A DNA stretch of 64,000 bases from Curtobacterium aurantiacum (GCF_018598555.1 NZ_JAHEWN010000015.1:26612-90611); one strand, 5' to 3'. Positions 18,673-27,648 are shown, counted from the stretch's first letter. Notes: generated by a model from the letters alone, not told the origin. Numbers and translations are program-made.

Positions 18673-20271
18673 GTGCTTGCCGTGCACGAACTCGAGATCC
18701 GCGTCGGAGCTCGTCTCCTCATGGAGGACGTGTCCTTCCGTGTCGAGAAGGGCGACAAGATCGGACTCGTCGGCCGCAACGGCGCGGGGAAGACGACGAT
18801 GACGAAGGCCCTCGCGGGCGAGACGCAGCCCACCGGCGGCAAGATCGAGCGCGGTGGTGAGATCGGTTACCTGCCGCAGGACCCCCGCTCCGGCGACCCG
18901 GAGGAGACCGCGCGCAAGCGCATCCTCGACGCCCGCGGGCTCGGTGAGCTCGTGGAGGGCATCCGCCTCGCGACCCTCGACATGGCGAGTGACGACGCGG
19001 CCGTGGCCGAGAAGGCGATGCGGCGCTACAGCCGCCTCGACGACCAGTTCAACGCGCTCGGTGGCTACGCGGCCGAGGCCGAGGCTGCCTCGATCGCGTC
19101 GAACCTCAAGTTGCCGGACCGCATCCTCGACCAGCAGCTCAAGACGCTCTCCGGTGGTCAGCGCCGTCGCATCGAACTCGCCCGGATCCTGTTCTCGGAC
19201 GCCGAGACGATGATCCTCGACGAGCCGACCAACCACCTCGACGCCGACTCCGTCGTGTGGCTCCGCGAGCACCTGAAGACCTACCCCGGCGGCGTCATCA
19301 TCATCTCCCACGACGTGGAGCTCGTCGACGAGGTCGTGAACCGCGTGTTCTACCTCGACGCCAACCGCCAGACCATCGACATCTACAACATGGGCTGGAA
19401 GCTGTACCAGCGACAGCGCGTCGCCGACGAGGATCGCCGTCGCAAGGAGCGCGCCGGCGCCGAGAAGAAGGCCGCGACCCTGAAGGACCAGGCCGCGCGC
19501 TTCGGTGCCAAGGCGTCCAAGGCCGCGGCAGCGCACCAGATGGTCGCCCGTGCCGACAAGCTGCTCGCCGGCCTCGAGGACGAGCGCGTCGCCGACCGGG
19601 TCGCGAAGATCCGCTTCCCGACGCCGGCTCCGTGCGGCCGCACCCCGCTGATGGCCGAGGGGCTGTCGAAGTCCTACGGGTCGCTCGAGATCTTCGCGGG
19701 TGTCGACCTGGCGATCGACCGCGGTTCGCGCGTGGTCATCCTCGGGTTCAACGGTGCCGGCAAGACGACGCTGCTGCGCATCCTGGCGGGTGCCGACCAG
19801 CCCGACACCGGCGAGATCCAGCCCGGGCACGGTCTGCGCATCGGGTACTACGCGCAGGAGCACGAGAACATCGACATCAACCGCACGGTGATCGAGAACA
19901 TGGTGTCGGCGTCGACCGACCTCAACGAGACCGAGGCCCGTCGGGTGCTCGGGTCGTTCCTGTTCACCGGCGACGACGGCTACAAGAAGGCCGGCGTGCT
20001 GTCCGGTGGCGAGAAGACGCGTCTGTCGCTCGCGATGATCGTCGTCTCGGGTGCGAACGTCCTGCTGCTCGACGAACCGACGAACAACCTGGACCCTGCA
20101 TCGCGCGAGGAGATCCTCAACGCACTCGCCGGGTTCGAGGGCGCGGTCGTCCTGGTGTCCCACGACGCCGGTGCGGTCGAGGCACTCAACCCCGAGCGTG
20201 TGCTGCTCCTGCCGGACGGCACCGAGGACCACTGGAACAAGGACTACGCGGAGCTCATCGAGCTCGCGTAG
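18673..20271 (+). CDS. ABC-F family ATPase (translation factor type)
   Basis: Soluble protein with two ABC domains and no membrane segments, as in the ABC-F group that acts on ribosomes in translation or antibiotic protection. Domain 1 has Walker A GRNGAGKTT, signature LSGGQRRRIELARIL and Walker B MILDEPTNHLD. A charged, coiled-coil-prone linker follows at about residues 245-325. Domain 2 has GFNGAGKTT, LSGGEKTRLSLAMI and LLLDEPTNNLD. The product is 532 residues long. The subgroup cannot be fixed from sequence alone. GTG at 18673 fits the N-terminus AVHELEIRVGARLL. Confidence 0.9.
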   Translation: MLAVHELEIRVGARLLMEDVSFRVEKGDKIGLVGRNGAGKTTMTKALAGETQPTGGKIERGGEIGYLPQDPRSGDPEETARKRILDARGLGELVEGIRLATLDMASDDAAVAEKAMRRYSRLDDQFNALGGYAAEAEAASIASNLKLPDRILDQQLKTLSGGQRRRIELARILFSDAETMILDEPTNHLDADSVVWLREHLKTYPGGVIIISHDVELVDEVVNRVFYLDANRQTIDIYNMGWKLYQRQRVADEDRRRKERAGAEKKAATLKDQAARFGAKASKAAAAHQMVARADKLLAGLEDERVADRVAKIRFPTPAPCGRTPLMAEGLSKSYGSLEIFAGVDLAIDRGSRVVILGFNGAGKTTLLRILAGADQPDTGEIQPGHGLRIGYYAQEHENIDINRTVIENMVSASTDLNETEARRVLGSFLFTGDDGYKKAGVLSGGEKTRLSLAMIVVSGANVLLLDEPTNNLDPASREEILNALAGFEGAVVLVSHDAGAVEALNPERVLLLPDGTEDHWNKDYAELIELA

Positions 20272-20587
20272 CTGCCGCGCGGGTGGTCGGGCGAGGCCCG
20301 TCCGCACGGTGCCGTGTTCGCGGGCCGGTGCGGCGTTGCGTGCTGGGTGCGCGCTTGTTGCGCGGCACGGTGCGTGGAAGCGCGCACGGGGCTGCGAGGT
20401 GCGCACGGTGCGGACGGGAGGCGCGGTGCCGGTCGTGCGCCGTGCCTCCCGTCCGCACGGTGCCGCGTTCGCGGGCCGGTGCGGCGTCGCGTGCTGGGTG
20501 CCCGTTTGCGGCGCTGCGCGGTGCGCGGAAGCGCGCACGGGGTTGCGGGATGCGCACGGTGCGCTGACGCGCACGCTCGGCCGCGCG
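20272..20587. repeat. Duplicated ~115-base repeat flanking a palindrome
   Basis: 316 bases without a gene between the convergent ABC-F and SURF1 genes. A unit beginning GTCCGCACGGTGCCG and containing TTCGCGGGCCGGTGCGGCG occurs at about 20287-20411 and again at about 20451-20562, roughly 85% alike by eye. A GGGAGGC-family hairpin sits between the two units. Confidence 0.75.
20408..20458. repeat. GGGAGGC-family hairpin, copy 4
   Basis: GTGCGGACGGGAGGCGCGG (20408-20426) pairs with 20440-20458 with one mismatch around a 13-base loop. It lies between two direct repeat units, in a convergent spacer. Confidence 0.8.
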
Positions 20588-21568
20588 TCAGCGACGCGAC
20601 GCGAGCAGCTCGTCCTCGATCTCGGCGTCGGTCTTCGGCTTCGCGTTCTTGCGGCGTTCGCGCTCCAGGGCACGCTCGCGTTCCTCCGGGTCGTCCTGGT
20701 TGAGGTTCCGGTACTCCTGCACCATCACGTACGCCAGGAACCCGAAGCCCCCGGCGGCGAACAGGAACCACTGGACGAAGTAGCTCATGTGCAGGCCGGT
20801 GTCGGCGTTCGGACGCTCCCAGCCGAGCGGGCGTGCCTCCGTCGGGGCGGGGGACTCCGACGCGAGTTGACCGTAGGCACCCGTCCAGATCGGGTCGTCG
20901 ACCTTGTCCGCGACGTCGGCCAGGGTGACCGACTGCACCTGGTCGGTGTCCTTCGGGTCCGAGCGGCCGGGGATGCGCGGTTCGCTCTCCTGCAGTCGGA
21001 CGATCGCGGTGACCTCGCCGGACGGGGGAGCGGGCACGTGGTCGGGGGCGTCCTGCGTGTTGCCGGTCGGCACCCATCCGCGGTCGACGACGAAGGCGCG
21101 CCCCTCGGGTGTCACCAGCGGCGTCAGGACCTCGAACCCGGGCTGGCCGTTGTGCACGCGGTTGCGGACGAGCAACTGGGAGTCGACGTCGTACCGGCCG
21201 GTCACGGACACCCGGAGCCACTCCTGCTCGTCCTGCCAGCTCGACGCCTTCGGCAGCGCCTGGTCGAGCGGGACCGGGGTGTGGTCGTAGTTCTGGGCGA
21301 CCTGCTCGTTCTGCCGGACGGCCTCGTTCCGGCGGTCCCACTGCCACATGCCGAACAACGCGCACACGATGGCGAAGGCCACGGCGATCGCGAAGTAGCC
21401 GAGCCAGCGACGGCTGCGGACGAACCGCCAGCCGACGAAGGGCTCGTTCGCGTGGCGACCGGACTCGCCCGACCCGGAGTCGTCAGCCGGGCCGGAACCA
21501 GCGGCGCGCTGCAGCTTGGCGGCGTGCTTGCGGCCGTAGCGCGACTGCGGGTCGAAGCCCTCGGTCAT
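20588..21568 (-). CDS. SURF1 family cytochrome oxidase biogenesis protein
   Basis: Membrane protein of the SURF1 family, which helps insert haem A into cytochrome c oxidase. The 326-residue product has an N-terminal cytosolic stretch, a first helix WLGYFAIAVAFAIVCALFG near residue 55, a long outer domain with the family motifs GRYDVDSQLLVRNR and GRAFVVDRGWVP, and a second helix near residue 275 (YFVQWFLFAAGGFGFLAYV). The charged C-terminus is about 35 residues long. ATG at 21568 overlaps the upstream stop as ATGA. It fits functionally with ctaA and ctaB. Confidence 0.93.
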   Translation of the reverse strand: MTEGFDPQSRYGRKHAAKLQRAAGSGPADDSGSGESGRHANEPFVGWRFVRSRRWLGYFAIAVAFAIVCALFGMWQWDRRNEAVRQNEQVAQNYDHTPVPLDQALPKASSWQDEQEWLRVSVTGRYDVDSQLLVRNRVHNGQPGFEVLTPLVTPEGRAFVVDRGWVPTGNTQDAPDHVPAPPSGEVTAIVRLQESEPRIPGRSDPKDTDQVQSVTLADVADKVDDPIWTGAYGQLASESPAPTEARPLGWERPNADTGLHMSYFVQWFLFAAGGFGFLAYVMVQEYRNLNQDDPEERERALERERRKNAKPKTDAEIEDELLASRR

Positions 21569-21873
21569 CGCGAGGTGCCGGTGGAGCGCACCCCGACGTC
21601 GTTCTTCGGCGTCGCGGTCGGGTCGCGCTCGTCGTCGAGGCGGTCCACGTCCTCGTGCATGCCCGTGACGCGCACGGGGAAGGATCGGGATCGCAGGTAG
21701 TCGGCCAGGAAGTCGCGGTGCTCCTCGCACGCCGCCCAGATCTTCACGCGGTCGATCGCGTGGATCCGGGGGTTGCGCCAGTTCACGCGCCAGCCGGCCG
21801 TCGAGGTACAACCGGCCCGTGAGCACACCGGGGTGGACCCGGGTTCGGTCTGCAGGTCGAACGTCGCACCCAT
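21565..21873 (-). CDS. Small conserved cysteine-containing protein
   Basis: A 102-residue protein overlapping both neighbours by 4 bases and 1 base, which supports it as a genuine operon member. It has VCSRAGC at residues 16-22 and AACEEH near residue 50, a Cys/Cys/Cys/His set suggestive of a small zinc site, around the segment WRVNWRNPRIH. The C-terminal 35 residues are charged and probably disordered. I recall similar small actinobacterial proteins; some databases give them misleading enzyme names. Function unknown; the context suggests only co-expression with SURF1. Confidence 0.8.
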   Translation of the reverse strand: MGATFDLQTEPGSTPVCSRAGCTSTAGWRVNWRNPRIHAIDRVKIWAACEEHRDFLADYLRSRSFPVRVTGMHEDVDRLDDERDPTATPKNDVGVRSTGTSR

Positions 21874-22295
21874 CAGCGGGGTCCCCACATCTTCGATCGG
21901 TCGCCGTTGCGCTGCCACTCGTCCTGCGCGTGCTGCGCCTGCTGGCGGAGGCGGTCCTGCTCGTCGCGGTAGGCCTGGGCCCGGGCGTCCTCCTGCTGTT
22001 CGCGGAGACGCGGGTCGACGGCGTCGTAGAGCTCGATCGATCCGGCGGGGGAGATCATGTCGCTCTCGGTACGGCTGCCGGCGTTCGCGATGACGACGGC
22101 GACCCACGGGATCACCGCGGCGAGCACGATCGGGATGACCGCGAGCCACGAGTGCCAGATGGAGTAGACGAGCACGGCAGAGATGAACAGGACCACCCGG
22201 ATCGCCATCTGCCACACGTAGCGGGACAGGCGGTGCGCCCGGTCCTGCTCCGGTGAATCCGGCAGCGAGGTGATGCTCGTGTGCGTGCTCTTCAT
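21873..22295 (-). CDS. DUF3099-type membrane protein
   Basis: A 140-residue protein with two adjacent hydrophobic helices, about residues 30-47 and 51-71 (VVLFISAVLVYSIWHSW, then LAVIPIVLAAVIPWVAVVI), and a Gln/Arg-rich, coiled-coil-prone tail. The arrangement matches the actinobacterial DUF3099 family of unknown function. It is first in a three-gene overlapping operon ending in SURF1. A -10 candidate TAGGCT (complement of 22324-22329) lies about 28 bases upstream of ATG 22295. Confidence 0.8.
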   Translation of the reverse strand: MKSTHTSITSLPDSPEQDRAHRLSRYVWQMAIRVVLFISAVLVYSIWHSWLAVIPIVLAAVIPWVAVVIANAGSRTESDMISPAGSIELYDAVDPRLREQQEDARAQAYRDEQDRLRQQAQHAQDEWQRNGDRSKMWGPR

Positions 22296-22388
22296 ACAGA
22301 TGGTCTCCGTCTACCCGTGGTCAAGCCTAATCCCGCGTGGCCGATCGTGGGTCCGCCGCGCGCGAACCGGCGGGGTGGACTGCTCCGG

Positions 22389-22394
22389 TACGCT
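22389..22394 (+). promoter_or_regulatory. Candidate -10 box for fabG
   Basis: TACGCT about 66 bases before the fabG ATG, in the spacer divergent from the DUF3099 gene. A leader with GGAGCGACC just before the ATG is consistent with ordinary ribosome-binding-site initiation. Confidence 0.4.
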
Positions 22395-22460
22395 CGTCCG
22401 GGCGTGTCAGCCGGACCTCCGGCACGGCGCGCCGAGCAGATCCCACCGAACGGAGCGACC

Positions 22461-23174
22461 ATGAGCACCCCCCGTACCGTCCTCATCACCGGCGGCAACC
22501 GCGGCATCGGCCACGCGCTGGCCGAGCGGTTCGTCGCAGCCGGCCACCGGGTCGCCGTGACGTCGCGCAGCGGGCAGGGCGGGCCAGAGGGCGCGCTGAC
22601 GGTGCAGGCCGACATCACCGACACGGCCTCCGTCGACGCGGCGTTCACCCGGGTCGAGGCCGAGTTCGGACCGATCGAGGTGCTCGTCGCCAACGCCGGA
22701 ATCACGAACGACCAGCTGCTCCTCCGCATGTCCGAGGACGACTTCACCAGCGTCGTCGACACGAACCTCACGGGCACCTTCCGCGTCGTCAAGCGCGCGA
22801 CGAAGGGCATGATGAAGGCGAAGTTCGGCCGCATCGTGCTGATGTCGAGCGTCGTCGGCGCCTACGGCCAGATCGGGCAGGTCAACTACGCCTCGTCGAA
22901 GGCCGCCCTCGTCGGCATGGCCCGGTCGATCACCCGTGAGCTCGGTTCGCGCGGCATCACCGCGAACGTCGTCGCCCCCGGCTTCATCCAGACCGACATG
23001 ACCGCGGCGCTCTCCGACGAGCTGCAGGCTGAGTTCAAGAAGGCGATCCCGGCCGCCCGCTACGGGACGGTGGACGACGTCGCCGACGCGACGCTGTTCC
23101 TGGCGAGCGACGGCGCCGGGTACGTCTCCGGCGCGATCATCCCCGTCGACGGCGGCCTCGGGATGGGGCACTAG
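22461..23174 (+). CDS. fabG: 3-oxoacyl-ACP reductase FabG-type short-chain dehydrogenase
   Basis: NADPH-dependent short-chain dehydrogenase expected to reduce 3-oxoacyl-ACP in fatty acid synthesis. The 237-residue protein has the cofactor motif TGGNRGIGHALA at residues 10-21, NAGIT, the catalytic serine in IVLMSSVVG, the YASSK tyrosine-lysine pair, and the FabG-like C-terminal YVSGAIIPVDGGLGMGH. It stands alone rather than in a fab cluster, so use on another substrate cannot be excluded. ATG at 22461 follows ACGGAGCGACC. Confidence 0.88.
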   Translation: MSTPRTVLITGGNRGIGHALAERFVAAGHRVAVTSRSGQGGPEGALTVQADITDTASVDAAFTRVEAEFGPIEVLVANAGITNDQLLLRMSEDDFTSVVDTNLTGTFRVVKRATKGMMKAKFGRIVLMSSVVGAYGQIGQVNYASSKAALVGMARSITRELGSRGITANVVAPGFIQTDMTAALSDELQAEFKKAIPAARYGTVDDVADATLFLASDGAGYVSGAIIPVDGGLGMGH

Positions 23175-23203
23175 CCGACGCTCGCCGACGTCGTTCCGCG
23201 CCC

Positions 23204-23243
23204 AGCGACACCTCACGGGCCTTCGTGCGCGTGAGGTGTCGCT
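23204..23243. terminator. Bidirectional hairpin between fabG and serB
   Basis: AGCGACACCTCAC (23204-23216) is the exact complement of GTGAGGTGTCGCT (23231-23243), with a 14-base loop. It is placed between convergent stops and shares its core with the ctaA hairpin at 12145-12180. Confidence 0.7.
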
Positions 23244-23280
23244 GAGCGCGAAGAACCGGCGCGTCGGACGCTCGGAGCCG

Positions 23281-23919
23281 TCAGCCGCGCAGGCCGAGCG
23301 TCGCTAGGACAGCGGACAGGTCCCGGTCGACGACCGCGACGTCCGCCTGCTCCCGCACGCGGGGCTTCGCGTCGAACGCCACCGACAGGGCGGCGACGCG
23401 CATCATCTCGAGGTCGTTCGCACCGTCGCCGATCGCGACGGTGCGCGACGGGTCGACCCCGTCGGCAGCCGCCCACTCGCGGAGCGCGACGGCCTTCGCG
23501 TGTGCGTCGACGACGTCGCCGAGCACCCGACCGGTCAGCACGCCGTCGGTGACCTCGAGGCGGTTCGCCCGGCAGTGGTCCAGGCCGAGTCGCGCGGCGA
23601 ACGGGTCGAGCACCTCGTGGAACCCGCCGGACACGACACCGACGGTGCCGCCGGCGGCGTGCACGCCGCGGACGAGCTGGTCGGCGCCCCGCGTCACACG
23701 GACCGCCTGCTGCGCGCGCACGAAGACGTCGGTCTGGAGGCCCGCCAGGGTCGCGACACGCTCCCGGAGGCTCTCGGCGAAGTCGAGCTCCCCACGCATG
23801 GCGCGCTCCGTGATCGCCGCGACCTGTGGCCGGGTCCCGGCGCTGTCGGCGAGCAGCTCGATCACCTCGTCCTCGAGGAGGGTGGAATCAGCATCGAGGA
23901 CGACGAGGAAGCGGGGCAC
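23281..23919 (-). CDS. serB: Phosphoserine phosphatase SerB
   Basis: HAD-superfamily phosphatase catalysing the last step of serine synthesis. The 212-residue product has the nucleophile motif DADST (D9, D11), VVSGGFHEVLDPFA with the motif II serine, the lysine in DAHAKAVALREWA, and GDGANDLEMMRVA with the metal-binding aspartates. This short form lacks an N-terminal ACT domain. The GTG start at 23919 is six bases after a TACCGT -10 box, so the mRNA is probably leaderless. glgC lies upstream on the same strand. Confidence 0.93.
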   Translation of the reverse strand: MPRFLVVLDADSTLLEDEVIELLADSAGTRPQVAAITERAMRGELDFAESLRERVATLAGLQTDVFVRAQQAVRVTRGADQLVRGVHAAGGTVGVVSGGFHEVLDPFAARLGLDHCRANRLEVTDGVLTGRVLGDVVDAHAKAVALREWAAADGVDPSRTVAIGDGANDLEMMRVAALSVAFDAKPRVREQADVAVVDRDLSAVLATLGLRG

Positions 23920-23925
23920 GTACCA

Positions 23926-23931
23926 ACGGTA
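23926..23931 (-). promoter_or_regulatory. Leaderless -10 box of serB
   Basis: The complement reads TACCGT, with six bases before the GTG start and no ribosome-binding site. Confidence 0.6.
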
Positions 23932-23939
23932 CCGATTGA

Positions 23940-23979
23940 TGGAGGCACGGCCGCGTCCGTGACGCGAGCCGTGCCTCCA
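23940..23979. repeat. GGGAGGC-family hairpin after glgC, copy 5
   Basis: TGGAGGCACGGC (23940-23951) pairs exactly with GCCGTGCCTCCA (23968-23979). It begins 21 bases past the glgC stop and just ahead of the serB promoter, so it probably ends glgC transcription. Confidence 0.8.
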
Positions 23980-24000
23980 GTGTGTTCCCGGCTGTCGACG

Positions 24001-25242
24001 CTACGCGTCGACGCGGACGCCCTTGCCCACCACGGTGATGCCGGACTCGGTGACGGTGAAGCCGCGCGCCTCGTCGGCCTCGCGGTCGACGCCGACCTGC
24101 GCACCCGGTGCGAGGACGACGTCCTTGTCGAGGATGGCGCGGTTGACGATCGCCCCGGCGCCGATGGTGGCACGCTCGAACACGATCGAGTCGAGGACCT
24201 TGGCACCGGAGTCGATCGAGCACCAGGGCCCGATCATGCTGCGCTCGACCTGCGCACCCGACACGAGGCAGCCGAGTGAGACGAGTGAGTCCACCGTGGA
24301 ACCGGTGTTGCCGTTCGCGTCGCGGACGAACTTCGCCGGCGGCAGGTTCGTCTGCTGGTTGAAGATCGGCCAGTCCTGGTTGTACAGGTTGAAGACCGGG
24401 ACCGGGGCGATGAGGTCCATGTGGGCGTCGAAGAACGAGTCGATCGTCCCCACGTCGCGCCAGTAGTACTTGTCGCGGTCGGTGGAGCCGGGGACCTCGT
24501 TGCGCTGCAGGTCGTACACGCCGGCGTCGCCGCGGTTCACGAAGTCCGGCACGATGTCGCCGCCCATGTCGTGGGCCGAGGTCTCGAGCTGGCCGTCCCG
24601 CAGGACCGCGTCGACGAGGGCGTCGGCGTTGAACACGTAGTTGCCCATCGAGGCCAGGATCTCGCCGGGGGAGTCGGCCAGGCCGATGGCGTCCTTCGGC
24701 TTCTCGAGGAACGCGTCGATCTTGGTCGGGTCGTCCTCGGCCACCTGGATCACGCCGAACTGGTCGGCGAGTCCGATCGGCTGGCGGATCGCCGCCACGG
24801 TGGCGCTGCGGCCGGAGGCGATGTGCGCCTCGACCATCTGGTGGAAGTCCATCCGGTACACGTGGTCCGCGCCGACGACGACCACGATGTCGGGGCGTTC
24901 GTCGCGGAGCAGGTTGAGCGACTGCAGGATCGCGTCGGCCGAACCGGCGAACCAGCGCTTGCCGAGCCGCTGCTGCGCGGGGACGGACGCGACGTAGGAG
25001 CCGAGCAGCCCCTCCATGCGCCACGTCTCCGCGACGTGCCGGTCGAGACTGTGCGACTTGTACTGCGTCAGGACGACGATCTTCTGCAGACCGGAGTTGA
25101 CCAGGTTCGACAGTGCGAAGTCGATGAGACGGAAGTTGCCGCCGAACGGGACGGCGGGCTTCGCGCGGTCGGCCGTGAGCGGCATGAGTCGCTTGCCTTC
25201 GCCGCCGGCGAGCACGATGCCGAAGACCTTCTTTGGTGCCAT
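24001..25242 (-). CDS. glgC: Glucose-1-phosphate adenylyltransferase
   Basis: Makes ADP-glucose from glucose 1-phosphate and ATP, the committed step of glycogen synthesis. The 413-residue protein shows [23 protein letters not shown] near residue 8, the segment [26 protein letters not shown], and FLEKPKD with the glucose-1-phosphate site. A left-handed beta-helix follows at the C-terminus. ATG at 25242 gives [14 protein letters not shown]; the -10 box TACTGT lies seven bases upstream. It is divergent from glgA with only 47 bases between starts. Confidence 0.96.
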   Translation of the reverse strand: MAPKKVFGIVLAGGEGKRLMPLTADRAKPAVPFGGNFRLIDFALSNLVNSGLQKIVVLTQYKSHSLDRHVAETWRMEGLLGSYVASVPAQQRLGKRWFAGSADAILQSLNLLRDERPDIVVVVGADHVYRMDFHQMVEAHIASGRSATVAAIRQPIGLADQFGVIQVAEDDPTKIDAFLEKPKDAIGLADSPGEILASMGNYVFNADALVDAVLRDGQLETSAHDMGGDIVPDFVNRGDAGVYDLQRNEVPGSTDRDKYYWRDVGTIDSFFDAHMDLIAPVPVFNLYNQDWPIFNQQTNLPPAKFVRDANGNTGSTVDSLVSLGCLVSGAQVERSMIGPWCSIDSGAKVLDSIVFERATIGAGAIVNRAILDKDVVLAPGAQVGVDREADEARGFTVTESGITVVGKGVRVDA

Positions 25243-25289
25243 GCCGCTCACAGTAGGCGTCAGCACTGGGAACCGGTTACGTTGAACCA
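25243..25289. promoter_or_regulatory. Compact divergent glgC/glgA promoter region
   Basis: Two leaderless promoters share 47 bases. For glgC the complement of 25250-25255 reads TACTGT, seven bases before its ATG. For glgA, TACGTT (25278-25283) lies six bases before its GTG. The -35 regions must overlap the opposite promoter, so the two glycogen genes probably compete or are co-regulated. Confidence 0.65.
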
Positions 25290-26489
25290 GTGCGAGTCGA
25301 TCTGCTGACCAGGGAGTATCCGCCGGAGGTCTACGGCGGAGCGGGTGTCCACGTGTCCGAACTCACCGCCGCGTTGCGGTCGGGGACGGACACGGAAGTC
25401 CGTGTCCGGGCCTTCGGGGCCTTCCGTGACGAACCCGACGTGTGGGGCTACCGGACCCCGGACGGCCTCGGCCAGGCGAACGGCGCGCTGCAGGCGCTCG
25501 GCACCGACGTGGCCATCGCGGCCGACGTCGAAGGTGCCGACCTCGTGCACTCGCACACCTGGTACGCGAACTCCGCGGGCCGGATCGCGCAGCTCACCTA
25601 CGGCATCCCCCACATCGTCACCGCCCACAGCCTCGAGCCCCTGCGCCCGTGGAAGGCCGAACAGCTCGGCGGCGGCTACCGCCTGTCCAGCTGGATGGAG
25701 CGCGAGGCGTTCGAACACGCCGACGGGGTCATCGCGGTCTCCAAGGCCATGCGCGCGGACATCCTGCGCTCGTACCCGTCGATCGACCCGGCGAAGGTGC
25801 ACGTGGTCTACAACGGCATCGACATCGACGCGTGGAAGCCCACCGTCGACGAGGACGCCGTGCGCGCCCTCGGCATCGACCCGACGCGCCCGAGCGTCGT
25901 GTTCGTCGGACGCATCACCCGCCAGAAGGGCCTGCCGTACCTGCTCCGCGCGGTGGCGTCGCTGCCGTCGGACGTGCAGATCGTGCTGTGCGCCGGCGCG
26001 CCGGACACCCCCGAGATCCTGGCCGAGGTCACCGAGCTCGTCGAGGGACTCCGCGCGGAACGCGAGGGCGTCGTCTGGATCGACCGGATGCTCGCGCACC
26101 AGGAGATCGTGAACGTGCTGTCCTCGGGCACCGTGTTCGTGTGCCCGTCGGTGTACGAGCCGCTCGGCATCGTGAACCTCGAGGCCATGGCGTGCGGCAT
26201 CCCCGTCGTCGGCACCGGCACCGGGGGCATCCCCGAGGTCGTCGCCGACGGCCTCACCGGTCGGATCGTCCCGATCGACCAGGTGCAGGACGGCACCGGC
26301 ACGCCGACCGACCCCGACCGCTTCGTGGCCGACCTCGCCGCGACCCTCACCGAGGTGCTCGCCGACGAGGGTCTCGCGAAGCTCATGGGGCGTGCCGGGC
26401 GGCTCCGTGTCGAGACCGAGTTCACCTGGGATGCGATCGCCACCAGGACACGGCACGTCTACGACCAGGTGCTCGGCCAGAACCCGTAG
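25290..26489 (+). CDS. glgA: Glycogen synthase (GT4 type, actinobacterial)
   Basis: Glycosyltransferase of the GT4/GT-B fold that uses ADP-glucose from the adjacent GlgC. The 399-residue product has the N-terminal [52 protein letters not shown], and the E-x7-E motif in [20 protein letters not shown]. It is the short actinobacterial form, not the GT5 synthase of enteric bacteria; in mycobacteria the homologue also makes maltose 1-phosphate, which is possible here. The GTG start at 25290 is leaderless. Confidence 0.93.
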   Translation: MRVDLLTREYPPEVYGGAGVHVSELTAALRSGTDTEVRVRAFGAFRDEPDVWGYRTPDGLGQANGALQALGTDVAIAADVEGADLVHSHTWYANSAGRIAQLTYGIPHIVTAHSLEPLRPWKAEQLGGGYRLSSWMEREAFEHADGVIAVSKAMRADILRSYPSIDPAKVHVVYNGIDIDAWKPTVDEDAVRALGIDPTRPSVVFVGRITRQKGLPYLLRAVASLPSDVQIVLCAGAPDTPEILAEVTELVEGLRAEREGVVWIDRMLAHQEIVNVLSSGTVFVCPSVYEPLGIVNLEAMACGIPVVGTGTGGIPEVVADGLTGRIVPIDQVQDGTGTPTDPDRFVADLAATLTEVLADEGLAKLMGRAGRLRVETEFTWDAIATRTRHVYDQVLGQNP

Positions 26490-26492
26490 GCT
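26487..26492 (+). promoter_or_regulatory. Leaderless -10 box built on the glgA stop codon
   Basis: TAGGCT at 26487-26492 contains the glgA TAG stop and lies six bases before the ATG of the ABC ATPase gene, suggesting that gene has its own start of transcription. Confidence 0.55.
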
Positions 26493-26498
26493 GGTCGC

Positions 26499-27281
26499 AT
26501 GCCCTCGGTCGTGCGCTTGTCAGACGTCTCCGTGGTCCGCAACGGGGCCACCATCCTCGACGCGATCTCGTGGGAGGTGCAGGACGACGAACGCTGGGTC
26601 GTGCTCGGTGCGAACGGTGCCGGCAAGACCACGCTGCTGCAGGTCGCCGGTGCCCAGACGTTCCCGACCTCGGGTGACGTCGAGGTGCTCGGCACCGAGC
26701 TCGGTGGCGCCGACCTGTTCGAGCTCCGTCCGCGCATCGGCTTCGCGTCGACCGCCCTGGCGCGGCGCATCCCGGTGACCGAGAAGGTCATCGACGTCGT
26801 GCTCACCGCGGCGTACTCGGTCACGGGTCGCTGGAACGAGGAGTACGAGGAGCTCGACGTCCGCCGCGCGCAGCGCGTGCTCGAGGAGTGGGGCCTGGGG
26901 TCCTTCACCGATCGCACGTTCGGCGAGCTGAGCGACGGCGAGCAGAAGCGCGTCCAGATCGCCCGTGCCGTGATGACCGACCCCGAGATCCTGTTCCTCG
27001 ACGAACCGGCCGCGTCCCTCGACCTCGGCGCCCGCGAGAGCCTGGTCCGCACGCTCGGCGGGTACGCCCAGAGCGCGGACTCACCGGCCATCGTCATCGT
27101 GACCCACCACGTCGAGGAGATCCCGGCCGGGTTCACGCACGCGCTCGTCCTCGCCGACGGCCACGTGCAGGCCGCCGGTCCGATCGACGAGGTCCTCACC
27201 GACCAGACCCTGACCGAGGCGTTCGGCATCGACCTCTCGGTCACGAAGGACGCCGGTCGCTACACGGCACGCGCCGCGTAG
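26499..27281 (+). CDS. ABC transporter ATP-binding protein, orphan
   Basis: A single 260-residue ABC ATPase with no permease gene beside it. Walker A is GANGAGKTTLL near residue 39. The signature is LSDGEQKRVQIARA, with Asp in place of the usual second Gly. Walker B is ILFLDEPAASLD and the switch histidine is in VIVTHHVEEIP. The C-terminus ends in about 25 residues after the core. Its resemblance to ATPases of the iron or molybdate importer groups is only general. The substrate and partners are unknown. Confidence 0.85.
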   Translation: MPSVVRLSDVSVVRNGATILDAISWEVQDDERWVVLGANGAGKTTLLQVAGAQTFPTSGDVEVLGTELGGADLFELRPRIGFASTALARRIPVTEKVIDVVLTAAYSVTGRWNEEYEELDVRRAQRVLEEWGLGSFTDRTFGELSDGEQKRVQIARAVMTDPEILFLDEPAASLDLGARESLVRTLGGYAQSADSPAIVIVTHHVEEIPAGFTHALVLADGHVQAAGPIDEVLTDQTLTEAFGIDLSVTKDAGRYTARAA

Positions 27282-27306
27282 CGCTGCGATCCCGCCGTCT
27301 CTCTGG

Positions 27307-27312
27307 TATCGT
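27307..27312 (+). promoter_or_regulatory. Candidate -10 box for rpmE2
   Basis: TATCGT at 27307-27312, about 70 bases before the rpmE2 ATG, which has GAGGAATCTCC upstream. No -35 element was recognised. Confidence 0.4.
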
Positions 27313-27383
27313 GGACGGCTGGCGCAAGCCGACGACTTCCCGCGCAGTTCGCGCAATCCCACCACCGCTATCGAGGAATCTCC

Positions 27384-27632
27384 ATGAAGACCGACACCCA
27401 CCCCGAGTACCGCGCCATCGTCTTCCGCGACCTGGCTTCCGGTGAGACGTTCCTGACGCGTTCGACCGCGAACAGCAACAAGACCATCGAGCTCGACGGT
27501 GCGACCTACCCGGTCATCGACGTCGAGATCTCGTCCGCGTCGCACCCGTTCTACACGGGCAAGCAGCGCATCCTCGACTCGGCCGGTCGCGTCGAGAAGT
27601 TCAACCAGCGCTTCAAGGGCTTCAGCAAGTAA
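27384..27632 (+). CDS. rpmE2: Ribosomal protein L31 type B
   Basis: 82-residue large-subunit ribosomal protein. It begins [17 protein letters not shown] and has [15 protein letters not shown] and the C-terminal [11 protein letters not shown], all typical of L31. The zinc-binding cysteines of type A L31 are missing, so this is the zinc-independent type B, often induced when zinc is scarce in organisms that hold both types. No Zur site was recognised upstream. A strong terminator follows. Confidence 0.95.
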   Translation: MKTDTHPEYRAIVFRDLASGETFLTRSTANSNKTIELDGATYPVIDVEISSASHPFYTGKQRILDSAGRVEKFNQRFKGFSK

Positions 27633-27648
27633 GCAGCCCCGCAGCACG

